From Pseudomonadota bacterium (GTDB taxonomy: Bacteria; Pseudomonadota; Gammaproteobacteria; Xanthomonadales; SZUA-38): 64,000 bases of DNA. Each line of letters begins with the position of its first letter. The stretch's first letter is position 1. Under the pieces are notes generated by a model. It was not told the origin of the DNA. It saw nothing but the letters and a program-made list of their open reading frames with translations, and made no database searches. Location of the stretch: assembly GCA_039033415.1 (NCBI GenBank), contig JBCCCR010000020.1, forward strand, positions 57,685-121,684, written 5' to 3'. Below are positions 1 through 8,481 of this stretch, one piece after another. Position numbers and translations under genes: made by a program.

Positions 1-1
1 C

Positions 2-385
2 GAGCTCAGCCTGCTTCGGCACCAGCTGATCTCCGACGGCCTCATGATCAACACCTCCAGCTCGCAGAACTCGCAGGGCCTCCTCGACTACTGCCGCCTG
101 CACGATATTTTTATTCAGGCATGGTCACCGCTGGCCCAGGGTCGTCTGTTCGATGCATCGTCGCCGCTGGGCCGTGCCATCGCCGCGATGGCGGACGAGC
201 TGGGGGCACCGGCAGAAGCCGTCGCGCTCGCCTGGATCCTCCGTCATCCAGCCAAGATTCAGCCGATTGTCGGCACCGGAGACCCCGAGCGTTTGGCGTC
301 ATGCGCCAAAGCCGTTGCGACGGCGCTCAGTCGACAGCAGTGGTACCGCCTGCTGGAGGCAAGCCGCGGTCAGCCAGCACCCTGA
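2..385 (+). CDS. Aldo/keto reductase, C-terminal fragment cut by the window edge
   Basis: The reading frame is open from the first bases of the window and ends at TGA 383-385, so only the last 127 residues are present. The text QAWSPLAQGRLF followed by an alanine-rich helix, AWILRHPAKIQPIVGTG and a closing helix is the usual end of an NADPH-dependent aldo/keto reductase barrel (strand 7, strand 8 with the cofactor phosphate-binding region, then the last helices). The catalytic Asp/Tyr/Lys/His lie upstream of the window, so substrate and activity cannot be judged. It resembles the YdhF-type oxidoreductase branch, which is inference. The next gene follows after about 110 bp on the same strand. 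Confidence 0.85.
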   Translation, partial: ELSLLRHQLISDGLMINTSSSQNSQGLLDYCRLHDIFIQAWSPLAQGRLFDASSPLGRAIAAMADELGAPAEAVALAWILRHPAKIQPIVGTGDPERLASCAKAVATALSRQQWYRLLEASRGQPAP

Positions 386-493
386 GGGCTGCCGTGCATG
401 GGGTCGGCAGGCGCGCTGACCTGTGCCGAACGAGACATTTCAGGGGCGACAGCATCGTGTACGCTCACCCTTTTTCTGGGAGAGTCTCAAGCC

Positions 494-2269
494 GTGAAGC
501 GTTTCCTGATCAGTGTTTTGCTGCTTCTGCTCAGCGGTTCGTGCCTGGCGGATGGCCATGGTCGTTCCGACGTTGATGCGGTCTTTGGGGGCTTGCGCCC
601 GGTCAATTCCTTCGAGGGTGATCCGACCTGGTCGCTTCAAGAGCGCATGGAACACTATGGCGTACCCGGTGTCGGCATTGCCGTCATCAAGGATCGAGAG
701 GTCATCTGGCATGAGGTTGTGGGCCTGGCAGACCGTGTAACCGGGGCCCCAGTGACGTCCGATACCCTGTTCCAAGCCGGCTCAATCAGCAAACCCGTTA
801 GCGCTTACGGCGCGATGATGATGGTTGAGAGCGGCGATCTCAAACTGGATGAGTCGGTCAACAAACGACTGAAATCCTGGAAGATTCCCGCCAGCGAGTG
901 GAGCGACGAGAATCCCGTCACGCTCACGCATCTGACCAGCCATACCGGAGGGCTGACGGTTCACGGCTTCCCGGGTTACGCACCCGGCGTTGCGGTGCCG
1001 ACGCTCGTACAGGTGTTGGACGGCGTGCCGCCAGCCAACACGCCGGCGATTTTTGTGAATCGGGCGCCGGGGGAGGGCTGGCGCTATTCCGGCGGCGGCT
1101 ACACGGTGATGCAGCAGCTGATGATCGATGTCGGTGGCAAGGCGTTTCCGGCGCTGATGGAGGAGCTCGTGCTCGGCCCGCTCAACATGCGCAGCAGCAC
1201 GTTCGAGCAGCCGCTGCCGCCCGGCAAGCTCAAAAATGCCGGAGCGGGTGTCCTGCCCAACGGATCGGACGTCCCCGGAAAGCGCCACACTTATCCCGAG
1301 ATGGCCGCGGCGGGTCTTTGGACCACCGCCTACGATCTCGCTCTGTTTGCCGCCGATGTTCAGCAGGCGCTCAACGGAGACAGCGAGGTTTTGTCCAAGG
1401 CCATGGCCGAGGCAATGGTGGAGCCCGTCGATCCAACGTTCGGCCGAGGGTTTTCCCTGGAAAGCATAGACGGTCACGCTTACTTTGAGCACGGCGGCTG
1501 GGACGAAGGGTTTTGTGCGCAGCTGACCGCCAGCCGGGACGCGGGGGTGGGTGTTGCGGTGATGATCAATTCGAACCATCCCCAGTTTCTCGACGAGGTT
1601 GTGAAGTCTGTGGCCATGGCCTATGACTGGCCCGGCTATCGAGACCTGAAACGACAGCCGATGCCGTCATCTGCCCTCTCGGCCTATCCTGGCCGCTACC
1701 GCTACAACGACGAACAATCCATCTCGGTAACCGCGGACGCTGGCCGGCTGTTTATGCAGTACGTCGGTGAGGCACCGCAAGAACTGATTCATATCGGCGA
1801 CAACACCTTTGCTCGCCGCGAGCGCGGTGCGCGAATCACTTTTTCGGAGCGTGAGGGCTCGCCGATCTTTGAGTTCATGATCGACGACGAAAACCGCCAG
1901 CGTCACGTACGCCTTGCGGAAGACGAATTTCTGCCCAGAGACGTCCTGGTACGAGACGATGAGGAACGGGCTCTGCAGCGCTATCGCGCCCTGATTGAGG
2001 CGGACGGATCTTCACCCTGGGAGGCGATCCTGAATGACACGGGCCTTGAGATGGCAGGCAACGGCTTCTCCGATCTCGGGCTCAAACTGCTGAGGATCAA
2101 CGCTGAGCTGTTTCCCGAGTCGGCAAACACCTGGGACAGCATCGGTTATGTTCTGCTCCAGCAAGGGCATCGCCAGCAAGGAGAGCTCTATTACCGCAAG
2201 GCGCTTGAAATCGACCCGCAGTTTTCCTCCGCGCTTCAGGCTCTAGCAGAACTTGAGGCGGCCAACTGA
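494..2269 (+). CDS. Secreted serine hydrolase (class C beta-lactamase fold) with C-terminal TPR
   Basis: A 591-residue protein. I chose the GTG at 494 because it begins a clear signal peptide (VKRFLISVLLLLLSGSCLADG) and has GGGAGA upstream; the longer frame from 398 puts non-signal sequence before it. The fold is that of penicillin-binding/class C serine hydrolases: S97-I-S-K100 is the SxxK nucleophile motif, Y198-S-G replaces the usual YxN, and H333-G-G matches the third box (KTG/HxG). A single tetratricopeptide-like repeat occupies roughly residues 530-590. Family members cleave peptides, esters or D-amino-acid amides in the periplasm; the substrate here cannot be told. The YSG substitution and the TPR tail are unusual for a simple beta-lactamase, so resistance is unlikely to be its job. 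Confidence 0.85.
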   Translation: MKRFLISVLLLLLSGSCLADGHGRSDVDAVFGGLRPVNSFEGDPTWSLQERMEHYGVPGVGIAVIKDREVIWHEVVGLADRVTGAPVTSDTLFQAGSISKPVSAYGAMMMVESGDLKLDESVNKRLKSWKIPASEWSDENPVTLTHLTSHTGGLTVHGFPGYAPGVAVPTLVQVLDGVPPANTPAIFVNRAPGEGWRYSGGGYTVMQQLMIDVGGKAFPALMEELVLGPLNMRSSTFEQPLPPGKLKNAGAGVLPNGSDVPGKRHTYPEMAAAGLWTTAYDLALFAADVQQALNGDSEVLSKAMAEAMVEPVDPTFGRGFSLESIDGHAYFEHGGWDEGFCAQLTASRDAGVGVAVMINSNHPQFLDEVVKSVAMAYDWPGYRDLKRQPMPSSALSAYPGRYRYNDEQSISVTADAGRLFMQYVGEAPQELIHIGDNTFARRERGARITFSEREGSPIFEFMIDDENRQRHVRLAEDEFLPRDVLVRDDEERALQRYRALIEADGSSPWEAILNDTGLEMAGNGFSDLGLKLLRINAELFPESANTWDSIGYVLLQQGHRQQGELYYRKALEIDPQFSSALQALAELEAAN

Positions 2270-2361
2270 TCCCGCGGCAGCTGCCTCATGAGGCTTTTGC
2301 CGTCCAGGTGATGAGCCCTATGGGGGCGACCGATCCATTCGACGCCCAGAGCCTGGTGAGT

Positions 2362-3603
2362 TCAGCTGCTGCGAACCGCGGCGACAACCTCGTCGCCAAG
2401 CTGGTGATCTGATTCGAACCAGGTCAACCGACCGCGACCCTGAGACTTCGCCTGATACAGCGCAAGGTCAACCTGCTTTACCAGACTCTCTGGCGACCGA
2501 TTCGGTCGGGGCTGTATGAGTCCAGCGCCGATGCTGACCGTCACAACGGGGGCGGTGCTGGAATCGGCGTGGGGGATTTCCAGTGCTCGGATCTCTTCCT
2601 CGATCTGTTTACCCGCGGCCACTACGTGCTCGGGCGTTGCGGCATAGAACAAGAGCGCAAACTCCTCGCCGCCGACGCGAGCCGCGATGTCGAGGGGGCG
2701 GCGGACCGAGTCGCCCAACACCTCGCCGATGCGAGCCAGGCAGCGGTCGCCAGCCTGGTGCCCGTAGCGATCGTTAAAGGCCTTAAAGTGGTCGACGTCG
2801 ACCAGCAGCAAACCGAGCGGGTTGCTGTCGCGATGTCCTTGTTTCCAGAGTGATTCCAGCTCTTCGTCGAAGACCCGGCGGTTCTTGAGCCCGGTGAGCG
2901 AGTCCACGCTGCTGAGAACCTGCATGATGCGCCGCTGCAGAAAGCTGAGTCGTTGGCTGTGCTCAAGGGTGTAGGCGAACACGAGCGCCACGACGCTCAC
3001 CACCATCAGGACCGACGTTTCAAAACGAATCAGCTCAGGCGGCGCGCCGTGATAGGAAAGGCTGAAGCCATAGCTTAGGGTGATGATGGCCCCGACTGCG
3101 GCTACGTTCCAGAACAGAAACCCGACAAGCATGTACAGGCCGAGAAAGCCGGTCAGCATCGTCACAAAAGCGTGCAAGTTACCCTGAGTAACGGATTCGG
3201 CGACCGAATAGCCGCCGAAGACACCGCTGGAGGCCAGCACCAGCGGCGCGACCTGGAGCCAGTATCGAAAAAAAAGGGGTTTAACAAAAAGGGTGATCAG
3301 CAGCAGCGCGGAGATCGGTCGTTGAACGTACTTTGACAACTGATCCATCAGGGTCAGCGCCGTGTCGACGGTCTCCGGCTCAGCGGCATTGTTGTTGGCG
3401 GTCATCCAGACGCTGAAGACAATCATGCTGATCACGCAGATCAGCACCCGCCGGCGAACTGACCTCAGATGATACTGCCTGTAGTGGTGCTCGAGCGGAG
3501 CTTCGAAGCGCAGCCACCGGAACCCGCGCTCGATCTGCGCGTTCCAAACACGATGATCGCGTATCGATTCCGAGGCATGACTGATAGCAGGTCTTTTTGG
3601 CAA
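2362..3603 (-). CDS. Membrane-bound GGDEF diguanylate cyclase
   Basis: A 413-residue protein predicted to make cyclic di-GMP from two GTP. The first half has five to six hydrophobic segments (about residues 50-215), and the C-terminal half is a GGDEF domain: SSVDSLTGLKNRRVF at the domain start, LLLVDVDHFKAFND, and the active-site loop GGEEF at about residues 310-314. Glu in place of Asp is a normal active variant. A clear RxxD inhibitory-site motif was not checked in detail. The frame opens with TTG at 3603; no ATG lies near it, so the start is uncertain. The membrane part resembles the MASE-type sensory modules of other cyclases, but I cannot assign a class. It is transcribed away from the Fur-like box at 3754. 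Confidence 0.9.
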   Translation of the reverse strand: MPKRPAISHASESIRDHRVWNAQIERGFRWLRFEAPLEHHYRQYHLRSVRRRVLICVISMIVFSVWMTANNNAAEPETVDTALTLMDQLSKYVQRPISALLLITLFVKPLFFRYWLQVAPLVLASSGVFGGYSVAESVTQGNLHAFVTMLTGFLGLYMLVGFLFWNVAAVGAIITLSYGFSLSYHGAPPELIRFETSVLMVVSVVALVFAYTLEHSQRLSFLQRRIMQVLSSVDSLTGLKNRRVFDEELESLWKQGHRDSNPLGLLLVDVDHFKAFNDRYGHQAGDRCLARIGEVLGDSVRRPLDIAARVGGEEFALLFYAATPEHVVAAGKQIEEEIRALEIPHADSSTAPVVTVSIGAGLIQPRPNRSPESLVKQVDLALYQAKSQGRGRLTWFESDHQLGDEVVAAVRSS

Positions 3604-3753
3604 GCCGTGGTTCCAACAGGGAACGTCCCCTCCTTGCCATCGGCTGGCGCGACAAATTCTTGATGGCGCTGGTGGCCTGACGAACTATTTTGCCGGTGAG
3701 TCTCGGGCGTCGAAGACCGTACGCCCATTGGCTTATAATCGCCGGCTTGATTT

Positions 3754-3772
3754 ACGAATGATAATCGTTACC
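3754..3772. promoter_or_regulatory. Fur-like box ahead of the methyltransferase gene
   Basis: ACGAATGATAATCGTTACC matches the 19-bp Fur consensus (GATAATGATAATCATTATC) at 14 positions and contains an intact TGATAAT half site. It lies about 50 bp before the methyltransferase start at 3821 and about 150 bp before the divergent cyclase start, so the methyltransferase is the more likely target. Binding is inferred from sequence only. Confidence 0.55.
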
Positions 3773-3820
3773 ATTTGCCACTTGACTGCTTACGCCTAGG
3801 TGCGCTGGCAGACGCCGAAA

Positions 3821-4708
3821 ATGAATTCTGGGAATGCCTCTTTGACCTCAAGCGCAGTAACAACCGAGCTGCCGGCAGCCGGCCCAGCTTCCGTGGATGA
3901 CTGGAACGGCTGGGCTGGCGATGGGTGGATCGACCTGCAGAAAACGCTCGACGCGATGTTTGCGCCGCAGCGCGACTTCCTGCTCGCACAACTGCGTGAA
4001 GACGACCGCAGAAAAGTCCTGGATATCGGCTGCGGCACCGGGGCAACCTCGCTGGCGCTCAGCGCGAGGTTGGCCGACGGAGGCCACTGCACCGGCATCG
4101 ACATTTCGGGGCCGATGGTCATGCTGGCGCGCAAGCGCCTTTCATCGACGCCGCTGCCGGTCGATTTTGTTGTCGCCGATGCCGCGACTCATCCGTTCAA
4201 GGCCGGACATTATGAGCTGCTGGTTTCCCGCTTTGGCGTCATGTTTTTTCCGGATCCTAAGCAGGCCTTTAGCAACCTGCTGCGCGCCGCAGCGCCGGGC
4301 GCTGAGCTTCACGCTCTCGCGTGGCGGCGGCCTGAGGATAATCCCTTTATGACAATTGCCGGCCGCGCGGCGTCCTCTGTTTTGCCGGAGCTCAAGCCAC
4401 CGCCACCGAACGAGCCTGGGCAGTTTGGCTTCGCTGACTCAGACTGGGTCCAGGGCATACTTGGAAACAGCGGCTGGGGGCAGGTGAGAATGAACGCACT
4501 GAATTTCGCCTGCGCTTTTCCGGCGGATCAGCTCGCAGGTTTTGTCACCAAACTTGGCGCCCTTGGTCGTCGCTGGCCGGACCTGGACAAGGCGACCCGG
4601 GCCGCGCTGCTGGAAGCGGTGCTGCCCGCCTATGAGCCACATATCGGTGGCGATAAGGTTCACTTCACCGCTGCCTGCTGGCATATTTCGGCAAAGGCGC
4701 CAAGATAA
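3821..4708 (+). CDS. Class I SAM-dependent methyltransferase
   Basis: A 295-residue cytosolic enzyme. VLDIGCGTGATSLAL (about residues 66-80) is motif I, the glycine-rich SAM loop; CTGIDISGPM is motif II with the acidic residue that binds the ribose; VVADAATHPF and ELLVSRFGVMFF are the later strands of the methyltransferase 11/25 type. The C-terminal half is less conserved and probably sets the substrate, which is unknown (a small molecule or quinone-like acceptor is typical). A GTG at 3800 is in frame upstream, but ATG 3821 is preferred as the first ATG. A Fur-like box just upstream suggests induction in iron limitation, which would be unusual for a housekeeping methylase. Confidence 0.85.
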   Translation: MNSGNASLTSSAVTTELPAAGPASVDDWNGWAGDGWIDLQKTLDAMFAPQRDFLLAQLREDDRRKVLDIGCGTGATSLALSARLADGGHCTGIDISGPMVMLARKRLSSTPLPVDFVVADAATHPFKAGHYELLVSRFGVMFFPDPKQAFSNLLRAAAPGAELHALAWRRPEDNPFMTIAGRAASSVLPELKPPPPNEPGQFGFADSDWVQGILGNSGWGQVRMNALNFACAFPADQLAGFVTKLGALGRRWPDLDKATRAALLEAVLPAYEPHIGGDKVHFTAACWHISAKAPR

Positions 4709-4745
4709 TTACACCTTAAGACCCGCGACTTAGAAGGCTTTTTGT

Positions 4746-5447
4746 TTGCTAGCAGAAGCGACCGTCGTTGATCTGATGATCGACGCGCAGACCGCCGCTC
4801 GGGAGATCCACGGCCCGGACTTTTACACGGCGCACGAATCTTCACTAACAGCAGCGCCAGCACGCTTTCAGGCGGCGGCCATGGCGTCTGCTTCGGCGGT
4901 TGTCGCCTACAGTGAGTGGCTTGAGGCCTGCGGTAACACATTCAACCTGGTAAGCCGCGCTGGGCTCAATCCGGTTCGCCCCAAAAAAGAAATTGCGGCG
5001 GTCTGCGAAGATCTGCTGAGACGAATTCGGCAGTACGCGTCAGCCGCGGAACAGTGTGCGGCTGCGGCAAAGGCAGCAACCCAATGCGCGCTGCTTGGCC
5101 CGCAGTCGACAAGCGATGAACGTAATGTTCCAGAGGGCGCAACGCGGACTGCACTGCTTAAGCTCACGGAATGTCCAGAACTGCGGTACGTGCGGGAAAT
5201 CAGCGACGCGCTGAAGGATCGAGAGCTGCTGGACGCGACGCCGAGCGAGTACCTGCGTGACGGTTTGTCGTTTCCCGCTATGTCGACAGTGGACACCAGC
5301 TGGCCACCAAAGTCGGTCAATAAATTTGTTGGCTATGAGTGGGAACAGCAGGTGGATGTCTACCAGTCGCTTTTTCAGGCGCTAAATCAGGACCTTGCTG
5401 CGCCAGGTCTCTTGCCACCGGGCGCGCTACAGGGTTGTAACACCTAA
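4746..5447 (+). CDS. Hypothetical protein, alanine-rich
   Basis: An open frame of 233 residues following the methyltransferase by 37 bp. I do not recognise the family. It starts with TTG 4746 (preceded by AGAAGG) or with ATG 4776; the choice is open. The sequence is mostly helical and Ala-rich in the first two thirds, with five Cys residues and no signal peptide or membrane segment. The region KFVGYEWEQQVDVYQSLFQA near the C-terminus looks like a well-formed amphipathic helix. Codon use matches the neighbours, and no competing frame on either strand gives a better protein. It may form an operon with the methyltransferase and share its Fur-like control. Confidence 0.55.
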   Translation: MLAEATVVDLMIDAQTAAREIHGPDFYTAHESSLTAAPARFQAAAMASASAVVAYSEWLEACGNTFNLVSRAGLNPVRPKKEIAAVCEDLLRRIRQYASAAEQCAAAAKAATQCALLGPQSTSDERNVPEGATRTALLKLTECPELRYVREISDALKDRELLDATPSEYLRDGLSFPAMSTVDTSWPPKSVNKFVGYEWEQQVDVYQSLFQALNQDLAAPGLLPPGALQGCNT

Positions 5448-5721
5448 GCTGTAGAGTCCGGACAATTCAACACTCGCCTGAATCCTCTGGAACGTGCGCC
5501 AGTAGGAAATGAATGAGAGTGAGTGGCATTTGCAACTTAGTTCCTGTTCATCATATGATCGCGCCGGCGCAACGTAAGCAAGAACAATAAGCGCCGCACA
5601 TCCCGGCCGGTGCATTACTCAGCAGCTTCCTTGCCCGACTGGCTGGCCGGCCGCTCCTTTTTTGCTGCTGTCGCAAATTCTTTGTCTTTTCTGCTGTCCC
5701 CGCCGCATGTCGCTTGGCTTT

Positions 5722-5740
5722 GATAATGCAAATCATTATC
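5722..5740. promoter_or_regulatory. Strong Fur box ahead of fpr
   Basis: GATAATGCAAATCATTATC agrees with the 19-bp Fur consensus at 17 positions, and further ATTATCATTAGCAT repeats extend it to about 5749, as in sites that bind two or more Fur dimers. The box ends 32 bp before the GTG start of the reductase gene, where a promoter would lie. This is the clearest iron-regulation signal in the window. The surrounding 326-bp gap (5448-5772) holds no other convincing gene. Confidence 0.8.
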
Positions 5741-5772
5741 ATTAGCATATCGGTGTTTCGAAAGGACAAAAA

Positions 5773-6552
5773 GTGGCATCTTCACTGCAGCGGGGGCGGG
5801 TCTTGGAAGTTAAACACTGGAACGACCGGCTGTTCAGCTTTCGCACGACTCGAGACCCGGGATTCCGTTTCCGCAACGGTCATTTCATCATGATTGGGCT
5901 TGAGGTGAACGACAAACCGCTGCAGCGTGCCTACAGCATCGCCAGCCCCAATCATGCCGAATACCTAGAGTTTTTCAGTATCAAGGTAGCTGATGGCAAG
6001 CTGACTTCGCGCCTGAAAGACCTGACGCCAGGCGACGAGATCATCCTAAGTCGCAAACCGGTTGGCACGCTGGTTGTTGACGATCTCAAGCCCGGAAAGC
6101 GCCTCTTTTTGCTGGCAACCGGCACCGGCCTTGCCCCCTTCCTGAGCATAATCCAGGATCCGGAGACTTTCGATCGCTTCGAACAGGTTGCGGTGGTTCA
6201 TGGCGTGCGCGCAGTGGACGACCTGGCCTACCGGGAGTTTCTCGAAACCGGCCTGCAGTCCGACCCGTATCTGGGCGAAATCGTCCGCGGCAAGTTCAAC
6301 TATCTGCCGCTGGTAACCCGCGAACCGTTTACGAGCTGCGGTCGTATCCCTGAGCTTCTGCTCAACGGCGAGCTGTGCCGGATGCAGGGCCTGGACCCGA
6401 TCGACCCTGCTACAGACCGAGCCATGATTTGCGGCAGCATGGCGATGCTCAAAGACACCTCGGCAGCGCTAAACCAGCTTGGCTTTGCCATGTCACCCAG
6501 TCAGGGCGTTGCCGGAGATTACGTGATCGAACGGGCTTTTGTGGACAGCTAG
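5773..6552 (+). CDS. fpr: Ferredoxin/flavodoxin--NADP reductase
   Basis: A 259-residue FAD enzyme moving electrons between NADPH and ferredoxin or flavodoxin in the cytosol. Recognisable pieces in order: the FAD-binding barrel with RAYSIASPN (the RxYS motif), the SRKPVGTL strand, then the NADP domain with LLATGTGLAPFLSII (the GTGxxP motif) and MICGSMAML near the end. The C-terminus VIERAFVDS is that of the bacterial Fpr subgroup. The start is GTG 5773 with AAAGGA upstream. A strong Fur box lies just ahead, and fumC follows after 73 bp, so the two are probably co-transcribed. Iron- or redox-stress induction of Fpr is known in enterics and pseudomonads. The ferredoxin at 31002 is a possible partner. 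Confidence 0.93.
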   Translation: MASSLQRGRVLEVKHWNDRLFSFRTTRDPGFRFRNGHFIMIGLEVNDKPLQRAYSIASPNHAEYLEFFSIKVADGKLTSRLKDLTPGDEIILSRKPVGTLVVDDLKPGKRLFLLATGTGLAPFLSIIQDPETFDRFEQVAVVHGVRAVDDLAYREFLETGLQSDPYLGEIVRGKFNYLPLVTREPFTSCGRIPELLLNGELCRMQGLDPIDPATDRAMICGSMAMLKDTSAALNQLGFAMSPSQGVAGDYVIERAFVDS

Positions 6553-6625
6553 TCACGCGGGGGGACGGAGAGAGAACGGGCCCGGATTGGGAAGGGCCAG
6601 GAGTGACCAAAGGAGGAGCAGGACG

Positions 6626-7999
6626 ATGGTGAGAATGGTTAGCGACAGCATGGGTGAGATGGCGGTGCCGGATCACGCGCTGTACGGCGCGCAAACCCAG
6701 CGCGCGATCGAGAATTTTCCGATCAGCGGCCAGACCATGCCTGAGGCGTTCGTCCGGGCATTGCTGCAAATCAAGGCCGCCGCCGCCCGGGCTAACCGGG
6801 AGCTGCAGTGCATCGACCAGGCCATTGGTGTCGGTATCGAGGCTGCCTGTGTTGAGCTTCAGACCTCCGATGATTTGCTGGACCACTTTCCGGTAGACGT
6901 TTTTCAAACCGGTTCGGGCACCAGCAGCAACATGAACGCCAACGAGGTCATCGCCAGCGTTGCGACAAAAAATCTGAGTCAAGCCGTTCACCCCAATGAT
7001 CACGTCAATTTTGGCCAGAGCAGTAACGACGTGATCCCCAGCGCGATACACGTGAGCGCTGCGGTTGCGCTGATCAACGAGCTGATGCCGGCGCTCCAGC
7101 ACGCGATCGAGGTTGCGGAAAACAAGGCAAAAATGCTGGAGCACGTATGCAAAACCGGCCGAACGCACCTGATGGACGCGATGCCGGTGACCATGGGGCA
7201 GGCCGTCGGCAGCTGGGGGGCGCAGCTGCGCGCTGACGTGGCGCTCCTCGAATCGGTTCTAAACCCGTTGACCTTGCTGGCGATCGGGGGCACCGCCGTC
7301 GGCACCGGCGTCAACACGCATCCAGAGTTTGCCGGGCTGCTGTGCCGCTACCTTTCCAGCGAGACAGGGATTCAGTTTCGGCCGGCCCCGAACCCGTTTC
7401 CCTTGATGTCTTCCCAGGATACGGCGGTGGCCGTGTCAGGACACCTGAAGACGGTGGCCGTCTCGCTCATGAAAATCGCTAACGATTTACGTTGGATGAA
7501 CGCTGGGCCACTGGCTGGCCTTGGGGAAATTACGCTGCAGCCACTGCAGCCGGGCTCCTCAATCATGCCGGGTAAGGTCAATCCCGTGATTCCCGAAGCG
7601 GTAGCGATGGTGGCCGCCCAGGTCATTGGCAACGATGCCGCAATCACCGTTGCCGGGCAGTCGGGAAACTTTGAGCTCAACGTCATGCTGCCGCTCGTGG
7701 CCAGCAATCTGATCTCCAGCATGACGCTGCTCAGTCGAGGCAGCCGCTTGCTGGCGGATCGGGCCATGGCAAGCTTCACGGTCAACGAAGCGCGGCTCAA
7801 CGAAGCGCTGCATCGAAACCCGATTCTCGCTACGGCCCTGAACCCGATTATCGGCTACGGCAAGGCTGCTGAAATCGCCAAAAAAACCTATCAGGAGGAT
7901 CGGCCGGTGCTGGATGTCGCGCAGGAGGAAACCTCACTTTCCCGGGATGAGCTCAAGAAGACGCTCGATCCCCACAAGCTGACGCGAGGCGGACTATGA
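6626..7999 (+). CDS. fumC: Class II (iron-independent) fumarate hydratase
   Basis: A 457-residue tetrameric enzyme converting fumarate and malate in the citric-acid cycle without an iron-sulfur cluster. The frame is open from 6539, but ATG 6626 has a perfect AGGAGG ten bases ahead and gives the family start (SDSMGEMAVPDHALYGAQTQ). The fumarase/aspartase markers are present: GRTHLMDAMP, HVNFGQSSND and the superfamily signature GSSIMPGKVNP, whose second Ser is the catalytic base. Aspartase is a less likely alternative. It follows fpr and overlaps the next small gene by 4 bp (ATGA). Expression of the iron-free isozyme under Fur control is known in Pseudomonas and fits the box at 5722. Confidence 0.92.
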   Translation: MVRMVSDSMGEMAVPDHALYGAQTQRAIENFPISGQTMPEAFVRALLQIKAAAARANRELQCIDQAIGVGIEAACVELQTSDDLLDHFPVDVFQTGSGTSSNMNANEVIASVATKNLSQAVHPNDHVNFGQSSNDVIPSAIHVSAAVALINELMPALQHAIEVAENKAKMLEHVCKTGRTHLMDAMPVTMGQAVGSWGAQLRADVALLESVLNPLTLLAIGGTAVGTGVNTHPEFAGLLCRYLSSETGIQFRPAPNPFPLMSSQDTAVAVSGHLKTVAVSLMKIANDLRWMNAGPLAGLGEITLQPLQPGSSIMPGKVNPVIPEAVAMVAAQVIGNDAAITVAGQSGNFELNVMLPLVASNLISSMTLLSRGSRLLADRAMASFTVNEARLNEALHRNPILATALNPIIGYGKAAEIAKKTYQEDRPVLDVAQEETSLSRDELKKTLDPHKLTRGGL

Positions 8000-8367
8000 G
8001 CACAGAATCGGCTATTCGTTATGCCCAGGATCCGGACAATCCCACCTTGCTGTATACCTACCTCGATGATTGTGATCAGCGCGCAGCGCTAGCGTCGACG
8101 ATTCAGGCGCAACGCCTTTACCGACACGCCTTCGAGCTTTTGCTGGACGTTATCAGCGATGACTGCGTTCCGCGTCATTGGCGAGCGCTGTGTCTCGATC
8201 ACGTCTACCGCACCCTGGTCGGCCTAGCTCGATTGGCCGAATCGGACCGCGATCTTCAAGGTCTGCTCGAGCTGGAATCGCAGCTTCGGGTGACCGCGGA
8301 GTTTTTTCTAGGCAAAGCTCAGGTCTGCGGGAGCCTGCCGGCGCGCGGCGCCGTCGCAAGCGCCTGA
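7996..8367 (+). CDS. Small helical protein co-encoded with fumC
   Basis: A 123-residue soluble protein whose ATG overlaps the fumC stop, so translation is probably coupled. It is almost entirely helical, with no signal peptide or membrane segment; the central part (RHAFELLLDVISDDCVPRHW and LDHVYRTLVGLARLAES) is amphipathic. I do not know the function. In Pseudomonas aeruginosa the iron-regulated fumC is also followed by a small uncharacterised gene (orfX) before sodA, and this gene occupies the same place; that it is the same family is inference from position and size only. No superoxide dismutase follows here. Confidence 0.75.
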   Translation: MSTESAIRYAQDPDNPTLLYTYLDDCDQRAALASTIQAQRLYRHAFELLLDVISDDCVPRHWRALCLDHVYRTLVGLARLAESDRDLQGLLELESQLRVTAEFFLGKAQVCGSLPARGAVASA

Positions 8368-8481
8368 GCAAGTGACCGCACTTGAGGCATGGCGCATTTC
8401 ACCGTGCCATGCCGATGGTCATCTGCCGAGTTCTCACTTCCGGTGAGATAATGGTGACGTCAAAGGCCTGGTTATGCCGCT

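Noticed and set aside
2281..2300. GCCTCATGAGGCTTTT as a terminator after the first hydrolase
   Set aside because: The palindrome leaves only a four-base stem with a usable loop, too weak, and is followed by just four T.
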